Source: Flavobacteriales bacterium (GTDB lineage: Bacteria > Bacteroidota > Bacteroidia > Flavobacteriales > Flavobacteriaceae). Taken from it: a stretch of 64,000 nucleotides of DNA. The stretch's first letter is position 1. Each line of letters starts with the position of its first letter. The notes under the pieces are model-generated. The model was not told where the DNA came from. It saw nothing but the letters and a program-made list of their open reading frames with translations, and did no database searches. The position numbers and the translations under genes are program-made. The stretch is from NCBI GenBank assembly GCA_027067965.1, contig JAMOUV010000010.1:62001-126000 (forward strand). The letters are read 5' to 3'. Shown here one piece after another: positions 47,896 through 57,516 of the stretch.

Positions 47896-47975
47896 ATAGC
47901 CATTTGTCCTTCATTGACTTGAATCATTTAGAGCAATGAACATTTTTTGTATCTTTAATTACAAAAAGATGTCCT

Positions 47976-48458
47976 ATGACCAAATCCTGGATAGAAAAAC
48001 TTCATAAAAAAGACTTGCCCAAAATCGTAGAATTGGACGAAAAATTATCCCGCCGCTACAAAGGAGCGCGGACCATGGTAATACCTTCACCCGAAGAAGT
48101 TATGCAAATCATGGGCCGGGTGCCCCGTGGCGCATTGATAAGCGTCTCGGAAATCCGGAAAATATTGGCTCATAAACACGGCACGGATACCACCTGCCCG
48201 CTGACTACGGGCATTTTTATTTGGATTGCCGCAAATGCTTCACGCGAAATGGTGGAAAAAGGGCTGGCTAATAAGGAAATTCCTTTTTGGCGAACACTAA
48301 AAAGCAAAGGTGAATTGGTGGAAAAATATCCCGGAGGAACGGAATATCAAAAGTCAAAATTGGAAGAAGAAGGACACCGGGTCATACAAAAAGGAAAAAA
48401 ATGGGTGGTGGAAAATTTTTCGAACAACATCGTCCATCCGGAATTTTTTATGGAATAA
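47976..48458 (+). CDS. MGMT/ATL-like winged-helix protein
   Basis: A 160-residue protein. The segment MQIMGRVPRGALISVSEIRKILAHKHG followed by TTCPLTTGIFIWIAANA resembles a family related to the DNA-binding part of O6-alkylguanine transferases. The PCHR active-site motif is absent, so alkyl transfer is not expected. The C-terminus (LKSKGELVEKYPGG, EGHRVIQKGKKWVV) is conserved in the family. A role in recognising damaged DNA is an inference from the fold. Confidence 0.62.
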   Translation: MTKSWIEKLHKKDLPKIVELDEKLSRRYKGARTMVIPSPEEVMQIMGRVPRGALISVSEIRKILAHKHGTDTTCPLTTGIFIWIAANASREMVEKGLANKEIPFWRTLKSKGELVEKYPGGTEYQKSKLEEEGHRVIQKGKKWVVENFSNNIVHPEFFME

Positions 48459-48549
48459 AAGTGAACGGATAAATACTGAAATCCAATATGACATACTTAT
48501 CCATTAGAGCAAAATCCCGCGAAATTGCTTAATTTCGTTTAAAAAAATC

Positions 48550-48951
48550 ATGAGCAGCATATTTACCAAAATCATTAACCGCGAAATTCCCGCATACATC
48601 GTAGCGGAAGACGACAAGCATATTGCTTTTTTGGACATCTTCCCGGTGGCGGAAGGCCATGTGCTGGTCGTTCCCAAGAAGGAAGTGGACAAAATTTTCG
48701 ACATGGAAGAGCAAGATTATTTGGAATTGATGCGTTTTGCACGCAAAGTGGCCAAAGCCATGGAAAAAGTTTTTGACGTGAACCGCATCGGCATGGCGGT
48801 CATCGGATTGGAAGTGCCCCACGTGCATGTACACTTGGTGCCCATCAACCGGATGAGCGATATGGATTTTTCCAAGAAAAAGACTTTTACTCCCGAACAA
48901 TTCGAAGCCATACGAAAAAAAATTGCCGACGCATTCAAGAAAAACATTTAA
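48550..48951 (+). CDS. HIT family hydrolase
   Basis: A 133-residue histidine-triad protein. IFTKIINREIPAYIVAEDD is the usual N-terminus, and VPHVHVHLVPI (about 94-104) is the HxHxH nucleotide-binding motif. Members hydrolyse nucleoside phosphoramidates or dinucleoside polyphosphates. It is a single gene. Confidence 0.92.
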   Translation: MSSIFTKIINREIPAYIVAEDDKHIAFLDIFPVAEGHVLVVPKKEVDKIFDMEEQDYLELMRFARKVAKAMEKVFDVNRIGMAVIGLEVPHVHVHLVPINRMSDMDFSKKKTFTPEQFEAIRKKIADAFKKNI

Positions 48952-49072
48952 CCTTTTGGGTTAATCCTTTATGCTTCCAGTAAAAAAGCCGGTAGTTTCG
49001 AATTTTATTTGACAAGCAAACAAATTATACGAATAAATTTATTATGCTTGCATAATATTTTAAAAAATTTTG

Positions 49073-49080
49073 TAACTTTA
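49073..49080 (+). promoter_or_regulatory. Probable etfBA -7 element (TAACTTTA)
   Basis: One mismatch to TAnnTTTG, with TTG (49048-49050) 22 bp upstream. It lies 20 bp before the etfB ATG. Confidence 0.35.
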
Positions 49081-49100
49081 TAGCACAAAATCAATAAGAA

Positions 49101-49847
49101 ATGAAGATTTTATTAATGTTGAGTGTTGTGCCCGATACAACGTCAAAAATCAATTTTACCGATAATGATACCCGTTTTGACAAGACGGGAATACAATTTG
49201 TCATTAATCCGCATGACGAATTCGGACTGACCAAAGCCATGCAAATCAAAGAAAAAACCGGCGCCGAATTGCATGTGGTCCATGTGGGCGTACAAGCCAA
49301 CGAATCGGTCATCAGGAAAACCTTGGCCATCGGAGCCGATAAGGCCTTCCGCATTGACACCGATCCGCAAGACAGTTTTTATACGGCCGTACAACTGGCC
49401 GAATTTCTTAAGGACAAAGACTACGACTTGATTATTGCCGGCCGCGAATCCATCGATTATAACGGTGGTATGGTACCCGGAATGGTTGCCGCCATGACCG
49501 GCATGAGATTTATCAATGCCGTTATCGGTTTGGAACTCAACGGAACCGAAGCCATGGTTGATCGAGAAATCGAAGGCGGAAAAGAAACCTTACAAACCAC
49601 ATTGCCGTTAATCATCGGTGGTCAGAAAGGATTGGTCAAAGAGGAAGAATTACGCATTCCGAACATGCGTGGTATCATGATGGCCCGTAAAAAACCTTTG
49701 GAAGTTTTATCGCCCGTCGATGCGCCTGTAGTTACGGAATATCTTAAATTCGAAAAACCGCCCGCCAAGAGTGCGGTAAAATTAGTGGATAAAGATAACT
49801 TGGACGAACTTATCGATTTATTGCACAACGAAGCCAAAGTCATTTAA
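49101..49847 (+). CDS. etfB: Electron transfer flavoprotein subunit beta
   Basis: A 248-residue ETF beta subunit. MKILLMLSVVPDTTSK, the NPHDEFGLTKAMQIKE segment and AGRESIDYNGGMVPGMVAAMTG (AMP-binding region) are typical. With EtfA it takes electrons from acyl-CoA dehydrogenases and passes them to the quinone pool. etfA starts 18 bp later. Confidence 0.94.
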   Translation: MKILLMLSVVPDTTSKINFTDNDTRFDKTGIQFVINPHDEFGLTKAMQIKEKTGAELHVVHVGVQANESVIRKTLAIGADKAFRIDTDPQDSFYTAVQLAEFLKDKDYDLIIAGRESIDYNGGMVPGMVAAMTGMRFINAVIGLELNGTEAMVDREIEGGKETLQTTLPLIIGGQKGLVKEEELRIPNMRGIMMARKKPLEVLSPVDAPVVTEYLKFEKPPAKSAVKLVDKDNLDELIDLLHNEAKVI

Positions 49848-49865
49848 CCTAAAACCGAAAAAATT

Positions 49866-50834
49866 ATGTCAATCTTAATATTTGCCGAACATCAAAACGG
49901 AAAACCCAATAAAACCGCCAAAGAATTGGCTTCTTATGCCAAAGCATTGGCGGAAAAAACCGGAGGAGAAGTGATTGCCCTCGGATTCGGATTAACCTCA
50001 CCCGAGGATTTATACGCATACGGCGTAAATAAAGTGTTAAATGTAGATGATCAACGATTTACAACTTTTAATGCCAAAGCATACGCCGAAGCATTTAAAC
50101 AAGCAGCAGCACAAAACGGAATAAAAATCATTCTCACCGGCCAAACCGCCGACGGTATGTATTTCACTCCCCTTTTGGCGGGTATGTTAAAGGCGGCCTA
50201 TGTGACACAAGTAATATCATTGCCCGAACAAAATGATCCGTTTATTATCAAACGGAAAGCATTTTCCAATAAAGCCATTGCCCATGTGGCCTTAAAAACG
50301 GATATCAAAATATTAAATATCGCCAAAAATTCGTTCGGGTTGCAAGAAAATCCCGTTGAAGGCGTCACGGAAACTTTTAAACCCGAAGTGGCCGACGAAG
50401 TATTTGAAGAAATCAAATCGGTAAAAGTCGAAAAAGCCACGGGTAAAGTACCTTTGAGCGATGCGGAAATCATCGTATCTGCCGGCCGCGGATTGAAAGG
50501 GCCCGAAAACTGGGGTATGATCGAAGAATTGGCCGAAGTACTCGGCGCAGCCACGGCATGTAGCAAACCGGTTGCCGATATGGGATGGCGCCCGCATAGC
50601 GAGCACGTAGGACAAACCGGAAAACAAGTAGCACCCAATCTATATATTGCCATTGGTATTTCGGGTGCCATTCAGCATTTGGCCGGTGTCAATTCATCCA
50701 AAAACATTTTGGTTATAAATATTGACCCCGAAGCACCTTTCTTCAAAGCGGCCGATTACGGCGTAGTGGGTGACGCATTTGAAGTGGTCCCCAAACTTAT
50801 CGAAAAACTGAAAGAATTTAAAAGTGCACACTAA
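49866..50834 (+). CDS. etfA: Electron transfer flavoprotein subunit alpha
   Basis: A 322-residue ETF alpha subunit. The N-terminal domain is followed by the FAD-binding C-terminal domain. VSAGRGLKGPENW (about 200) opens the FAD-binding domain; HVGQTGKQVAPNLYIAIGISGAIQH and NIDPEAPFFKAADYGVVGD complete the FAD site. Operon partner of etfB; a strong terminator follows. Confidence 0.95.
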   Translation: MSILIFAEHQNGKPNKTAKELASYAKALAEKTGGEVIALGFGLTSPEDLYAYGVNKVLNVDDQRFTTFNAKAYAEAFKQAAAQNGIKIILTGQTADGMYFTPLLAGMLKAAYVTQVISLPEQNDPFIIKRKAFSNKAIAHVALKTDIKILNIAKNSFGLQENPVEGVTETFKPEVADEVFEEIKSVKVEKATGKVPLSDAEIIVSAGRGLKGPENWGMIEELAEVLGAATACSKPVADMGWRPHSEHVGQTGKQVAPNLYIAIGISGAIQHLAGVNSSKNILVINIDPEAPFFKAADYGVVGDAFEVVPKLIEKLKEFKSAH

Positions 50835-50870
50835 GTAATAATTTTTTTCGTAAATTTATCGAACAATAAA

Positions 50871-50903
50871 AAGGGCTGTTTGAAGTATATCCAGCCCTTT
50901 TTT
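50871..50903 (+). terminator. Rho-independent terminator of etfBA
   Basis: An 8-bp stem AAGGGCTG / CAGCCCTT (50871-50878, 50892-50899) with a 13-nt loop and a T run. Confidence 0.88.
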
Positions 50904-50917
50904 AAATCGATATGTAA

Positions 50918-51634
50918 ATGGAATTAGTAAAACTAGTCATTGCACGGCTAGAAAATACGGGAACGGGCACCGGTGCTTTTCTTTTACACTTGAAAGAAAA
51001 AGATGCGGAAAACCCCAGAATTTTACCCATAGTCATAGGCGCTTTTGAAGCACAAGCCATCATCTTCGGTTTGGAAAAAGACATCAACCCACCCCGGCCT
51101 CTCACACATGATTTGTTTCATCACGTATTGACCGGTTTGGGCTATCAATTGGAAAAAATTATTATTTCCAAACTCCACGAAGGAATTTTTTACTCTACCC
51201 TCTATATCACCGACGGAAAAAAAACTTACGAATTCGATTCAAGGACTTCGGATGCCGTGGCATTGGCCGTGCGGTTTAAAGCCCCCATCTATACCACAAA
51301 AGAAATTATGGACGAAGCGGGAGTGATTATCAGACAAAAACCCCTCGAACACATCGACGAAATCACCGAAGAAATTCAAAAGGCCTTGGACGAATTATTA
51401 CCCGAAGACGAAAAAGGACAATTTTCTATCGGAGAAGATTTTCTTGAAAAAATAAAATCCTTAATGAAAGAATTTTTCGGAGCGGAATTCGAAATATCCA
51501 CCGATAGTAAAGAAGATTTGGAAAAATTACTCCAAAAAGCCATAGAAAACGAAGATTATGAACTCGCCGCAAAAATACGGGATCTTATCAATGAATTAAG
51601 TAAAAATGACGCCGGCGACGAAAACGAAGAATAA
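50918..51634 (+). CDS. Bifunctional nuclease (DUF151) with UVR domain
   Basis: A 238-residue protein. The DUF151 domain spans about 1-140: PIVIGAFEAQAI, PRPLTHDLFHHVL and FDSRTSDAVALAVRFKAPIY are hallmarks. DUF151 proteins have been described as nucleases acting on DNA and RNA. A C-terminal UVR motif (about 198-232, EDLEKLLQKAIENEDYELAA) is the UvrB/UvrC interaction helix pair. The double architecture is frequent in Bacteroidota. The permease gene starts 10 bp later. Confidence 0.87.
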   Translation: MELVKLVIARLENTGTGTGAFLLHLKEKDAENPRILPIVIGAFEAQAIIFGLEKDINPPRPLTHDLFHHVLTGLGYQLEKIIISKLHEGIFYSTLYITDGKKTYEFDSRTSDAVALAVRFKAPIYTTKEIMDEAGVIIRQKPLEHIDEITEEIQKALDELLPEDEKGQFSIGEDFLEKIKSLMKEFFGAEFEISTDSKEDLEKLLQKAIENEDYELAAKIRDLINELSKNDAGDENEE

Positions 51635-51644
51635 AATTTTTTAT

Positions 51645-52901
51645 ATGAAACTAAACGATATCAAATTCAAACTCACCGTTCTTAACTTTTTGGAATTTTT
51701 TGTATTCGGCGCATGGCTCCTGTCATTTGCCAAGTATATGGGCGCCACATTGCATTTTTCCGGACAGCAAATCGGATTGGTTTTCATGACCTTGGGATTT
51801 GCTTCGTTGATAATGCCGGGTGTGATGGGCGTAATTGCCGATAAATGGTTGAGCCCTAACAAGTTATTTGCAATTTCTCATATTGTGGGAGCGGGATTGT
51901 TGGTTTTATTAGCCAAACAAACGGATTTTAACGGTGTTTTTTGGATCACCTTATTGTACCTGATGCTCTATATGCCTTCCATTGCTTTGGACAACACCAT
52001 TTCCTATTGCCTTTTGGTAAAAAACGATTATGACGTGGTAAAAGCATTTCCGCCCATTCGCGTATGGGGAACCATCGGATTTATCATTGCCACCTGGATT
52101 ACCGATTTGATGGGATGGGGAACCACTCATATGCAATTTTACTTTGCCGCAGCCGTATCCTTGATACTGGGTCTATATACTTTTACGCTCCCCGACTGCC
52201 CGCCCGACAAAAGTTCACAAAAAACATTGGCGCAAGCTTTCGGATTGGATGCATTAAAATTATTTACAGACAAACGCATGGCTTTATTTTTCATTTTTTC
52301 CATGCTATTGGGAGCGGCGCTTCAAATTACCAACATGTGGGGAGAAGCATTCTTGCATGATTTCGGAAAAATAGCCGAATACAAAGATGCTTTCATCGTC
52401 AAATACAACGGCGTGGTCATGTCGCTTTCGCAAATCAGTGAAACCGTATTTATTCTAACCATTCCTTTCTTCTTGAAACGCTACGGTATCAAAACGGTCA
52501 TGCTGATGAGTATGCTTGCTTGGTTCTTGCGTTTCGGACTGTTTGCCGTAGGTTCGCCCGTGGGTATAGGGGCGGTGGCTATCATCCTGTCGATGATTGT
52601 ATATGGTATGGCTTTCGATTTCTTTAATATTTCCGGTTCGTTATTCGTGGAAAAAGAAGTGGACCCCAAAATCCGCGCATCGGCCCAAGGGCTCTTTATG
52701 ATTATGACCAATGGTATCGGTGCTATGATGGGGGCTTATTTAAGTGGATGGGTTGTCGATTTGTTCCGCGAAGGCGATCATGTGGACTGGCGTTCGGTAT
52801 GGGGAATTTTTGCCTTGTATGCACTAATCGTGGCTATTTTATTTGCCATTTTCTTTAAATATAAGCATAATCCCGAAGAAGAATTTGAAGTAGCTCATTA
52901 G
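51645..52901 (+). CDS. Nucleoside permease, NupG/XapB-type MFS transporter
   Basis: A 418-residue protein started at ATG 51645 (MKLNDIKFKLTVLNFLEFF); the earlier frame start at 51606 lies inside the preceding gene. Twelve transmembrane helices are evident, with FFVFGAWLLSFAKYMG in helix 1 and PPIRVWGTIGFI in the middle as in the nucleoside:H+ symporter family. It probably imports nucleosides. thyA and folA follow after 196 bp. Confidence 0.85.
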   Translation: MKLNDIKFKLTVLNFLEFFVFGAWLLSFAKYMGATLHFSGQQIGLVFMTLGFASLIMPGVMGVIADKWLSPNKLFAISHIVGAGLLVLLAKQTDFNGVFWITLLYLMLYMPSIALDNTISYCLLVKNDYDVVKAFPPIRVWGTIGFIIATWITDLMGWGTTHMQFYFAAAVSLILGLYTFTLPDCPPDKSSQKTLAQAFGLDALKLFTDKRMALFFIFSMLLGAALQITNMWGEAFLHDFGKIAEYKDAFIVKYNGVVMSLSQISETVFILTIPFFLKRYGIKTVMLMSMLAWFLRFGLFAVGSPVGIGAVAIILSMIVYGMAFDFFNISGSLFVEKEVDPKIRASAQGLFMIMTNGIGAMMGAYLSGWVVDLFREGDHVDWRSVWGIFALYALIVAILFAIFFKYKHNPEEEFEVAH

Positions 52902-52942
52902 AAGAATAGCTTTTTATTTTCGGATTTGGGATTTATCCCGAA

Positions 52943-53019
52943 GGTCGATACGACTCTTACAGAGGATCCCGTTGGGAGGATTTGGGACTTAGGTTTTTCT
53001 CCTACTGTTTTTACAGTAG
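52943..53019 (+). repeat. Degenerate intergenic repeat and hairpin
   Basis: GGTCGATACGACTC-NNNN-AGAG (52943-52964) matches the element at 33253 in 12 of its 14 first bases. A perfect 7-bp hairpin CTACTGT-TTTT-ACAGTAG follows at 53002-53019 but has no T run. Function unknown. Confidence 0.45.
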
Positions 53020-53097
53020 CAGACTAAAAAATAATTAAGATTAAAGTAATGTTCCGATTTCACGATTTAACGGTTTAACGATTTAACAACAAAAAAA

Positions 53098-53922
53098 ATG
53101 AAACAATACTTGGACTTACTTCGCGATGTGATGGAAAACGGCACGGACAAAGGCGACCGTACGGGCACGGGCACCCGGAGCGTGTTCGGCCGCCAATTGC
53201 GGTTCGATTTGTCCGAAGGATTTCCCTTGGTGACCACCAAAAAAGTTCATCTCAAATCCATCATACACGAATTGCTTTGGTTCTTGAAAGGCGACACCAA
53301 CATCAAATATCTCACCGACAACGGCGTACGGATTTGGAATCCTTGGGCCAACGAAAACGGCGATTTGGGGCCGGTCTATGGCGCCCAATGGCGCAATTGG
53401 AACAATTCGGGTATCGATCAAATCAAGCAATTGATTCACACGTTGAAAACCAATCCCGACAGCCGGCGCATGCTGGTCACGGCTTGGAATCCCGAAGTTA
53501 TGCCCGATTCGTCCAAATCGCACGCACAAAACATCGCTGAAGGCAAGGCCGTATTGCCCCCGTGTCATGCTTTTTGGCAAGTTTATGTGGCCGACGGCAA
53601 ACTCTCCCTTCAACTTTATCAACGAAGCGCCGACCTGTTTATAGGCGTACCTTTCAATATCGCTTCTTATGCCTTGCTCACCATGATGCTGGCGCAAGTG
53701 ACCGGATACGAACCGGGTGAATTCGTGCACACTTTCGGCGATACGCATATTTACAAAAATCATTTCAAGCAAGTGGAAGAACAACTCTCGCGCCGGCCGC
53801 GCCCCTTGCCGCAAATGAAAATCAATCCCGATGTGAAGTGCATTTTCGACTTCACCTACGACGATTTCGAACTGACGGGCTACGACCCGCATCCGCACAT
53901 CAAAGCACCCGTGGCTATATGA
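53098..53922 (+). CDS. thyA: Thymidylate synthase
   Basis: A 274-residue ThyA that methylates dUMP to dTMP with methylene-tetrahydrofolate. [13 protein letters not shown] is the N-terminal loop. The nucleophilic Cys is in [12 protein letters not shown] (about 158), followed by [20 protein letters not shown] and the C-terminal IKAPVAI. The stop overlaps the folA ATG (ATGA), which couples dihydrofolate production to its recycling. Confidence 0.97.
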   Translation: MKQYLDLLRDVMENGTDKGDRTGTGTRSVFGRQLRFDLSEGFPLVTTKKVHLKSIIHELLWFLKGDTNIKYLTDNGVRIWNPWANENGDLGPVYGAQWRNWNNSGIDQIKQLIHTLKTNPDSRRMLVTAWNPEVMPDSSKSHAQNIAEGKAVLPPCHAFWQVYVADGKLSLQLYQRSADLFIGVPFNIASYALLTMMLAQVTGYEPGEFVHTFGDTHIYKNHFKQVEEQLSRRPRPLPQMKINPDVKCIFDFTYDDFELTGYDPHPHIKAPVAI

Positions 53923-54422
53923 AATCTCCTACAATAAACATTATAGTAGCCAAAGGAAAAAACAATGAAATCGGGAAGAACGGTCAATTGATTTGGCACA
54001 TCTCCGACGATTTGAAACGTTTCAAAAAAATCACCATGGGCGGCGTGTTGATCATGGGTCGCAAAACCTACGAATCCATCGGGCGCCCCTTGCCCGGGCG
54101 AATCAACATCGTGGTGACCCGCCGGAAAGATTATCCCGATGAAGGCACTTTTATTACGCATTCACCAGAAGAAGCATTGGAAAAAGCCCGTTGTTTCGGC
54201 AAGCCCGTGTTTATTATAGGCGGAGAACAAATTTACCGGGCTTTGTTGCCCCGGGCCGAACGCTTGTACATCACCGAAATCGATGCGGAAGACCCCGCGG
54301 CCGATGCTTTTTTTCCTTCCCTAGAACAAAATAAATGGAAAATCAAAGAAGGACACTCCACATTTATCGATTCTTCCACCCATATTACTTATAAATATAT
54401 TGAATATACAAAAGTTAAATAA
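53919..54422 (+). CDS. folA: Dihydrofolate reductase
   Basis: A 167-residue DHFR when started at the ATG at 53919 ([22 protein letters not shown]); the longer frame from 53838 lies inside thy[17 protein letters not shown] contains the catalytic Asp, and [16 protein letters not shown] and [13 protein letters not shown] are the NADPH-binding motifs. It regenerates tetrahydrofolate after the ThyA reaction. Confidence 0.96.
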   Translation: MKSPTINIIVAKGKNNEIGKNGQLIWHISDDLKRFKKITMGGVLIMGRKTYESIGRPLPGRINIVVTRRKDYPDEGTFITHSPEEALEKARCFGKPVFIIGGEQIYRALLPRAERLYITEIDAEDPAADAFFPSLEQNKWKIKEGHSTFIDSSTHITYKYIEYTKVK

Positions 54423-54540
54423 TCATAATTTCATAAAATTCAATATTCTTTATAAAATTATCAAAAGTTTGTTCTTTTTCTTGATAAAGATGTAATATTC
54501 AAACACATCTTATTTAAAATCGTTATAAATTTTCCCTATT

Positions 54541-54556
54541 TGTGTAATCATACACA
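54541..54556. promoter_or_regulatory. Palindrome in hydrogenase leader, possible CRP/FNR-family operator
   Basis: TGTGTAATCATACACA has a 6-bp inverted repeat and resembles the TGTGA-N6-TCACA layout. It lies 60 bp before the hydrogenase ATG. A weak -7-like TAACTTTT lies at 54567-54574. Binding is inferred. Confidence 0.4.
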
Positions 54557-54615
54557 TATTCTTATGTAACTTTTTTTTACATTTAAAATAACTTTCACTT
54601 CAAAAACTTTTGACA

Positions 54616-55737
54616 ATGACTACATCCCAACAAAAAGAAACTTATTTGGATGCTCTACTCGAGCGGGGTTATTCCAGGAGGGATTTTATGAAGTTCGTTA
54701 CATTCATTACCGCTTATATGGGATTGGAGCATTCTATGGTTAGTCAAGTGGCCAAAGCCCTTGAAACAAAAAAACGCATTCCAGTAATATGGGAACATTT
54801 TCAAGAATGTACCGGATGTACCGAGTCGTTTATACGTTCGGATCATCCCATTGTTGCCGATATTATCCTCGATAGCATTTCATTGGATTATACGGATACT
54901 TTAATGGCTGCGGCGGGTCATAATGCGGAAAGTGCCAAACAAAAATCCATGAAAGAAAATTACGGGAAGTATATTTTAATTGTAGAAGGAGCCGTTCCTA
55001 CGAAAGACGGAGGGGTGTATTGTACGATTGCAGGAAGAACGGCAGTTGATATTTTGAAAGAATCTGCAGCCGGAGCGGCGGCCATAATTACCTTCGGAAG
55101 TTGTTCGGCTTATGGAGGAGTGCAAGCGGCATATCCCAATCCGACGGGCTCGGTACCTGTGGATGCCATCATCAAGGACAAGCCCATCATCAAAGTTCCG
55201 GGTTGTCCTCCCATTTCGGAAGTCATGACGGGTGTAGTTATACATTATGCGGTTTTTGGCACCATTCCGGAATTGGATTCAATCGGACGTCCCAAACAAT
55301 TTTACGGAAAGCGAGTTCATGACAGTTGTTACCGCCGTCCTTATTTCGATGCGGGATTATTTGCCGAAAGTTATGATAGCGAAGAAGCGAAAAAAGGTTA
55401 CTGCTTATACAAACTAGGATGTAGAGGGCCGGTTACCTATAATGCATGCGGATTTATGGAATGGAACAACGGCGTAAGTTTCCCTATAAAATCGGGATAT
55501 CCATGTATCGGCTGCAGTGAAAATAATTTCTGGGACAACGGTCCCTTCCAAGAAAGATTGGTCAATATTTCCGGTTTTGGAATCGAAGCCACGGCGGATA
55601 AAATCGGGAAAGTGGTGCTGGGTGTAGCGGCCGGCGGTGCGGCACTACATGCTATCGCCACCAATGTCTTAAAACGCAAAGAAATTAAAGAATCCATCGA
55701 AAGCGGTATGGAAAACGAAAAACATCTTAACTCATAA
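54616..55737 (+). CDS. hyaA: Uptake [NiFe]-hydrogenase small subunit
   Basis: A 373-residue small subunit from ATG 54616; an in-frame TTG at 54610 would add two residues. The Tat signal is SRRDFMKF. Iron-sulfur ligands: proximal cluster in ECTGCTES, FGSCSAYGG and VPGCPP; distal cluster in HDSC, YCLYKLGC; medial cluster in YNAC and YPCIGC. A C-terminal hydrophobic helix (about 328-348) anchors it to the membrane. The sequence is close to Hyd-1 HyaA, but the two extra cysteines of oxygen-tolerant enzymes are Gly here (CTGC, YGG). It oxidises H2 with HyaB and HyaC. Confidence 0.95.
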   Translation: MTTSQQKETYLDALLERGYSRRDFMKFVTFITAYMGLEHSMVSQVAKALETKKRIPVIWEHFQECTGCTESFIRSDHPIVADIILDSISLDYTDTLMAAAGHNAESAKQKSMKENYGKYILIVEGAVPTKDGGVYCTIAGRTAVDILKESAAGAAAIITFGSCSAYGGVQAAYPNPTGSVPVDAIIKDKPIIKVPGCPPISEVMTGVVIHYAVFGTIPELDSIGRPKQFYGKRVHDSCYRRPYFDAGLFAESYDSEEAKKGYCLYKLGCRGPVTYNACGFMEWNNGVSFPIKSGYPCIGCSENNFWDNGPFQERLVNISGFGIEATADKIGKVVLGVAAGGAALHAIATNVLKRKEIKESIESGMENEKHLNS

Positions 55738-55749
55738 AATCCCATAGTC

Positions 55750-57483
55750 ATGAATAGAATAGTAGTTGACCCCATTACAAGAATAGAAGGCCATTTACGT
55801 ATTGAAGCCAAAGTGGAAAACGGCAAAATCGTAGATGCTTACAGTTCTTCAACCATGGTAAGAGGTATGGAAAAAATTGTAGAAGGTCGCGATCCGAGAG
55901 ATGTTTGGGCATTTGTACAACGCGCATGTGGTGTGTGTACGACCGTTCATGCCATTGCTTCTATTCGTACCGTGGAAGATGCTTTGGATATTGTGGTGCC
56001 GCCCAATGCCGAAATAGCACGAAATCTTATTACCATTTCTCATGCCATTCAAGACCATGTCATTCATTTTTATCACTTACATGCTTTGGATTGGGTCGAT
56101 GTGACCAAAGTACTCGAAGCCGATCCGAAAGCCACATCCGAAATTGCTCAAAGCATATCTAAATGGCCTAATTCTTCTCCGGGATATTTTGCCGATGTAA
56201 AGGCCCGAGTAAAGAAACTGGTGGATAGCGGTCAATTGGGAATTTTTACAAACGGCTATTGGGGACATCCCGCCATGAAACTTCCACCCGAAGTGAATTT
56301 ATTGGCAGTGGCCCATTATTTGGAAGCATTGGAATGGCAAAAGGAAATTATAAAAGTCCATACCATTTTGGGTGGCAAAAATCCGCATCCTCATTTTCTG
56401 GTTGGAGGAATGGCCTCGCCTATTAATTTGGATGACGCCGGCGGCTTAAATGCAGAACGTTTGGCCTATATCAAACATTTATTAAAACAGGCCCATAAAT
56501 TTGTCAATGAAGTATATGTGCCAGATTTAATGGCGATTGCGTCATTTTACAAAGATTGGGGAGCAATAGGCGAATCCAAATTTAAAAATTATTTGGCTTA
56601 TGGTGATTTGCCGACCGACAATTATAGAAATCCTTCCAGTTTTAAATGGCCCGGCGGCATTATTCTTAACGGAGATTTGTCAAAAGTTCATCCTATTGAT
56701 TTGGAAAATACCAGTGAAATACAAGAATTTGTTTACAAAGCATGGTATGATTATTCGGTAGGAAAAGACAAAGGATTGCACCCTTATGAAGGCGAAACCA
56801 ATATTCATTACACCGGTCCCGAACCGCCTTACGAATATTTGGATGTGGAAAAAGAATATAGTTTTATCAAAACTCCGCGTTGGAAAGGAATGCCCATGGA
56901 AGTAGGCCCGCTTTCAAGAATGTTAATCGGTTATGCTTCAGGTAAAGAAGAATACAAAGAAGTCATCGACTGGGCATTAAAAACCTTGGATGTACCCGTA
57001 AATGTATTATTCTCCACCTTAGGAAGAACAGCAGCAAGAGGATTGGAGACAAAATTATTAGCCGACTGGGGACTTGAATTTATCGATCAATTGCTCGCCA
57101 ATATCAAAGCCGGAGATACCCGCATGGCCAATATGGAAAAATGGGATCCTTCCACCTGGCCCGACGAAGCAAAAGGCGTGGGATACATGGAAGCACCAAG
57201 AGGTGGCTTGGCACATTGGATTGTAATTAAAAATCAAAAAACCGAACGTTATCAAATGGTAGTCCCCACTACTTGGAATGCCGGACCCCGAGATCCCAAA
57301 GGCCAAATGTCGCCCTATGAATCGGCATTATTGGGAACTCCTATCGCCGATCCCGCCAATCCGGTCGAGATCCTGAGGACCATTCATTCGTTTGATCCTT
57401 GTTTGGCTTGTGCCGTGCATTTGTATGACAAACACGGAAATCACGTAGGCCGTATCTCTATCGATACCGGCTGTGCCATATAA
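55750..57483 (+). CDS. hyaB: Uptake [NiFe]-hydrogenase large subunit
   Basis: A 577-residue large subunit that holds the NiFe(CN)2CO centre. The first Cys pair is in RACGVCTTVH (about 57-66), and the second is in DPCLACAVH (about 549-557). A 20-residue tail after that His, which should be removed by the HyaD protease once nickel is inserted, ends in TGCAI. GHPAMKLP and the GGMASP region are typical of group 1 enzymes. Exported by the Tat signal of HyaA. Confidence 0.96.
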   Translation: MNRIVVDPITRIEGHLRIEAKVENGKIVDAYSSSTMVRGMEKIVEGRDPRDVWAFVQRACGVCTTVHAIASIRTVEDALDIVVPPNAEIARNLITISHAIQDHVIHFYHLHALDWVDVTKVLEADPKATSEIAQSISKWPNSSPGYFADVKARVKKLVDSGQLGIFTNGYWGHPAMKLPPEVNLLAVAHYLEALEWQKEIIKVHTILGGKNPHPHFLVGGMASPINLDDAGGLNAERLAYIKHLLKQAHKFVNEVYVPDLMAIASFYKDWGAIGESKFKNYLAYGDLPTDNYRNPSSFKWPGGIILNGDLSKVHPIDLENTSEIQEFVYKAWYDYSVGKDKGLHPYEGETNIHYTGPEPPYEYLDVEKEYSFIKTPRWKGMPMEVGPLSRMLIGYASGKEEYKEVIDWALKTLDVPVNVLFSTLGRTAARGLETKLLADWGLEFIDQLLANIKAGDTRMANMEKWDPSTWPDEAKGVGYMEAPRGGLAHWIVIKNQKTERYQMVVPTTWNAGPRDPKGQMSPYESALLGTPIADPANPVEILRTIHSFDPCLACAVHLYDKHGNHVGRISIDTGCAI

Positions 57484-57516
57484 ACCGATATCAAACTGAA
57501 ATTAAAACTTAATATT

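Noticed and set aside
47976-48458. Active O6-alkylguanine-DNA alkyltransferase
   Set aside because: No PCHR motif; TTCPLTTG is not an equivalent active site.
54616-55737. Oxygen-tolerant six-cysteine hydrogenase
   Set aside because: The two extra cysteine positions are glycine.
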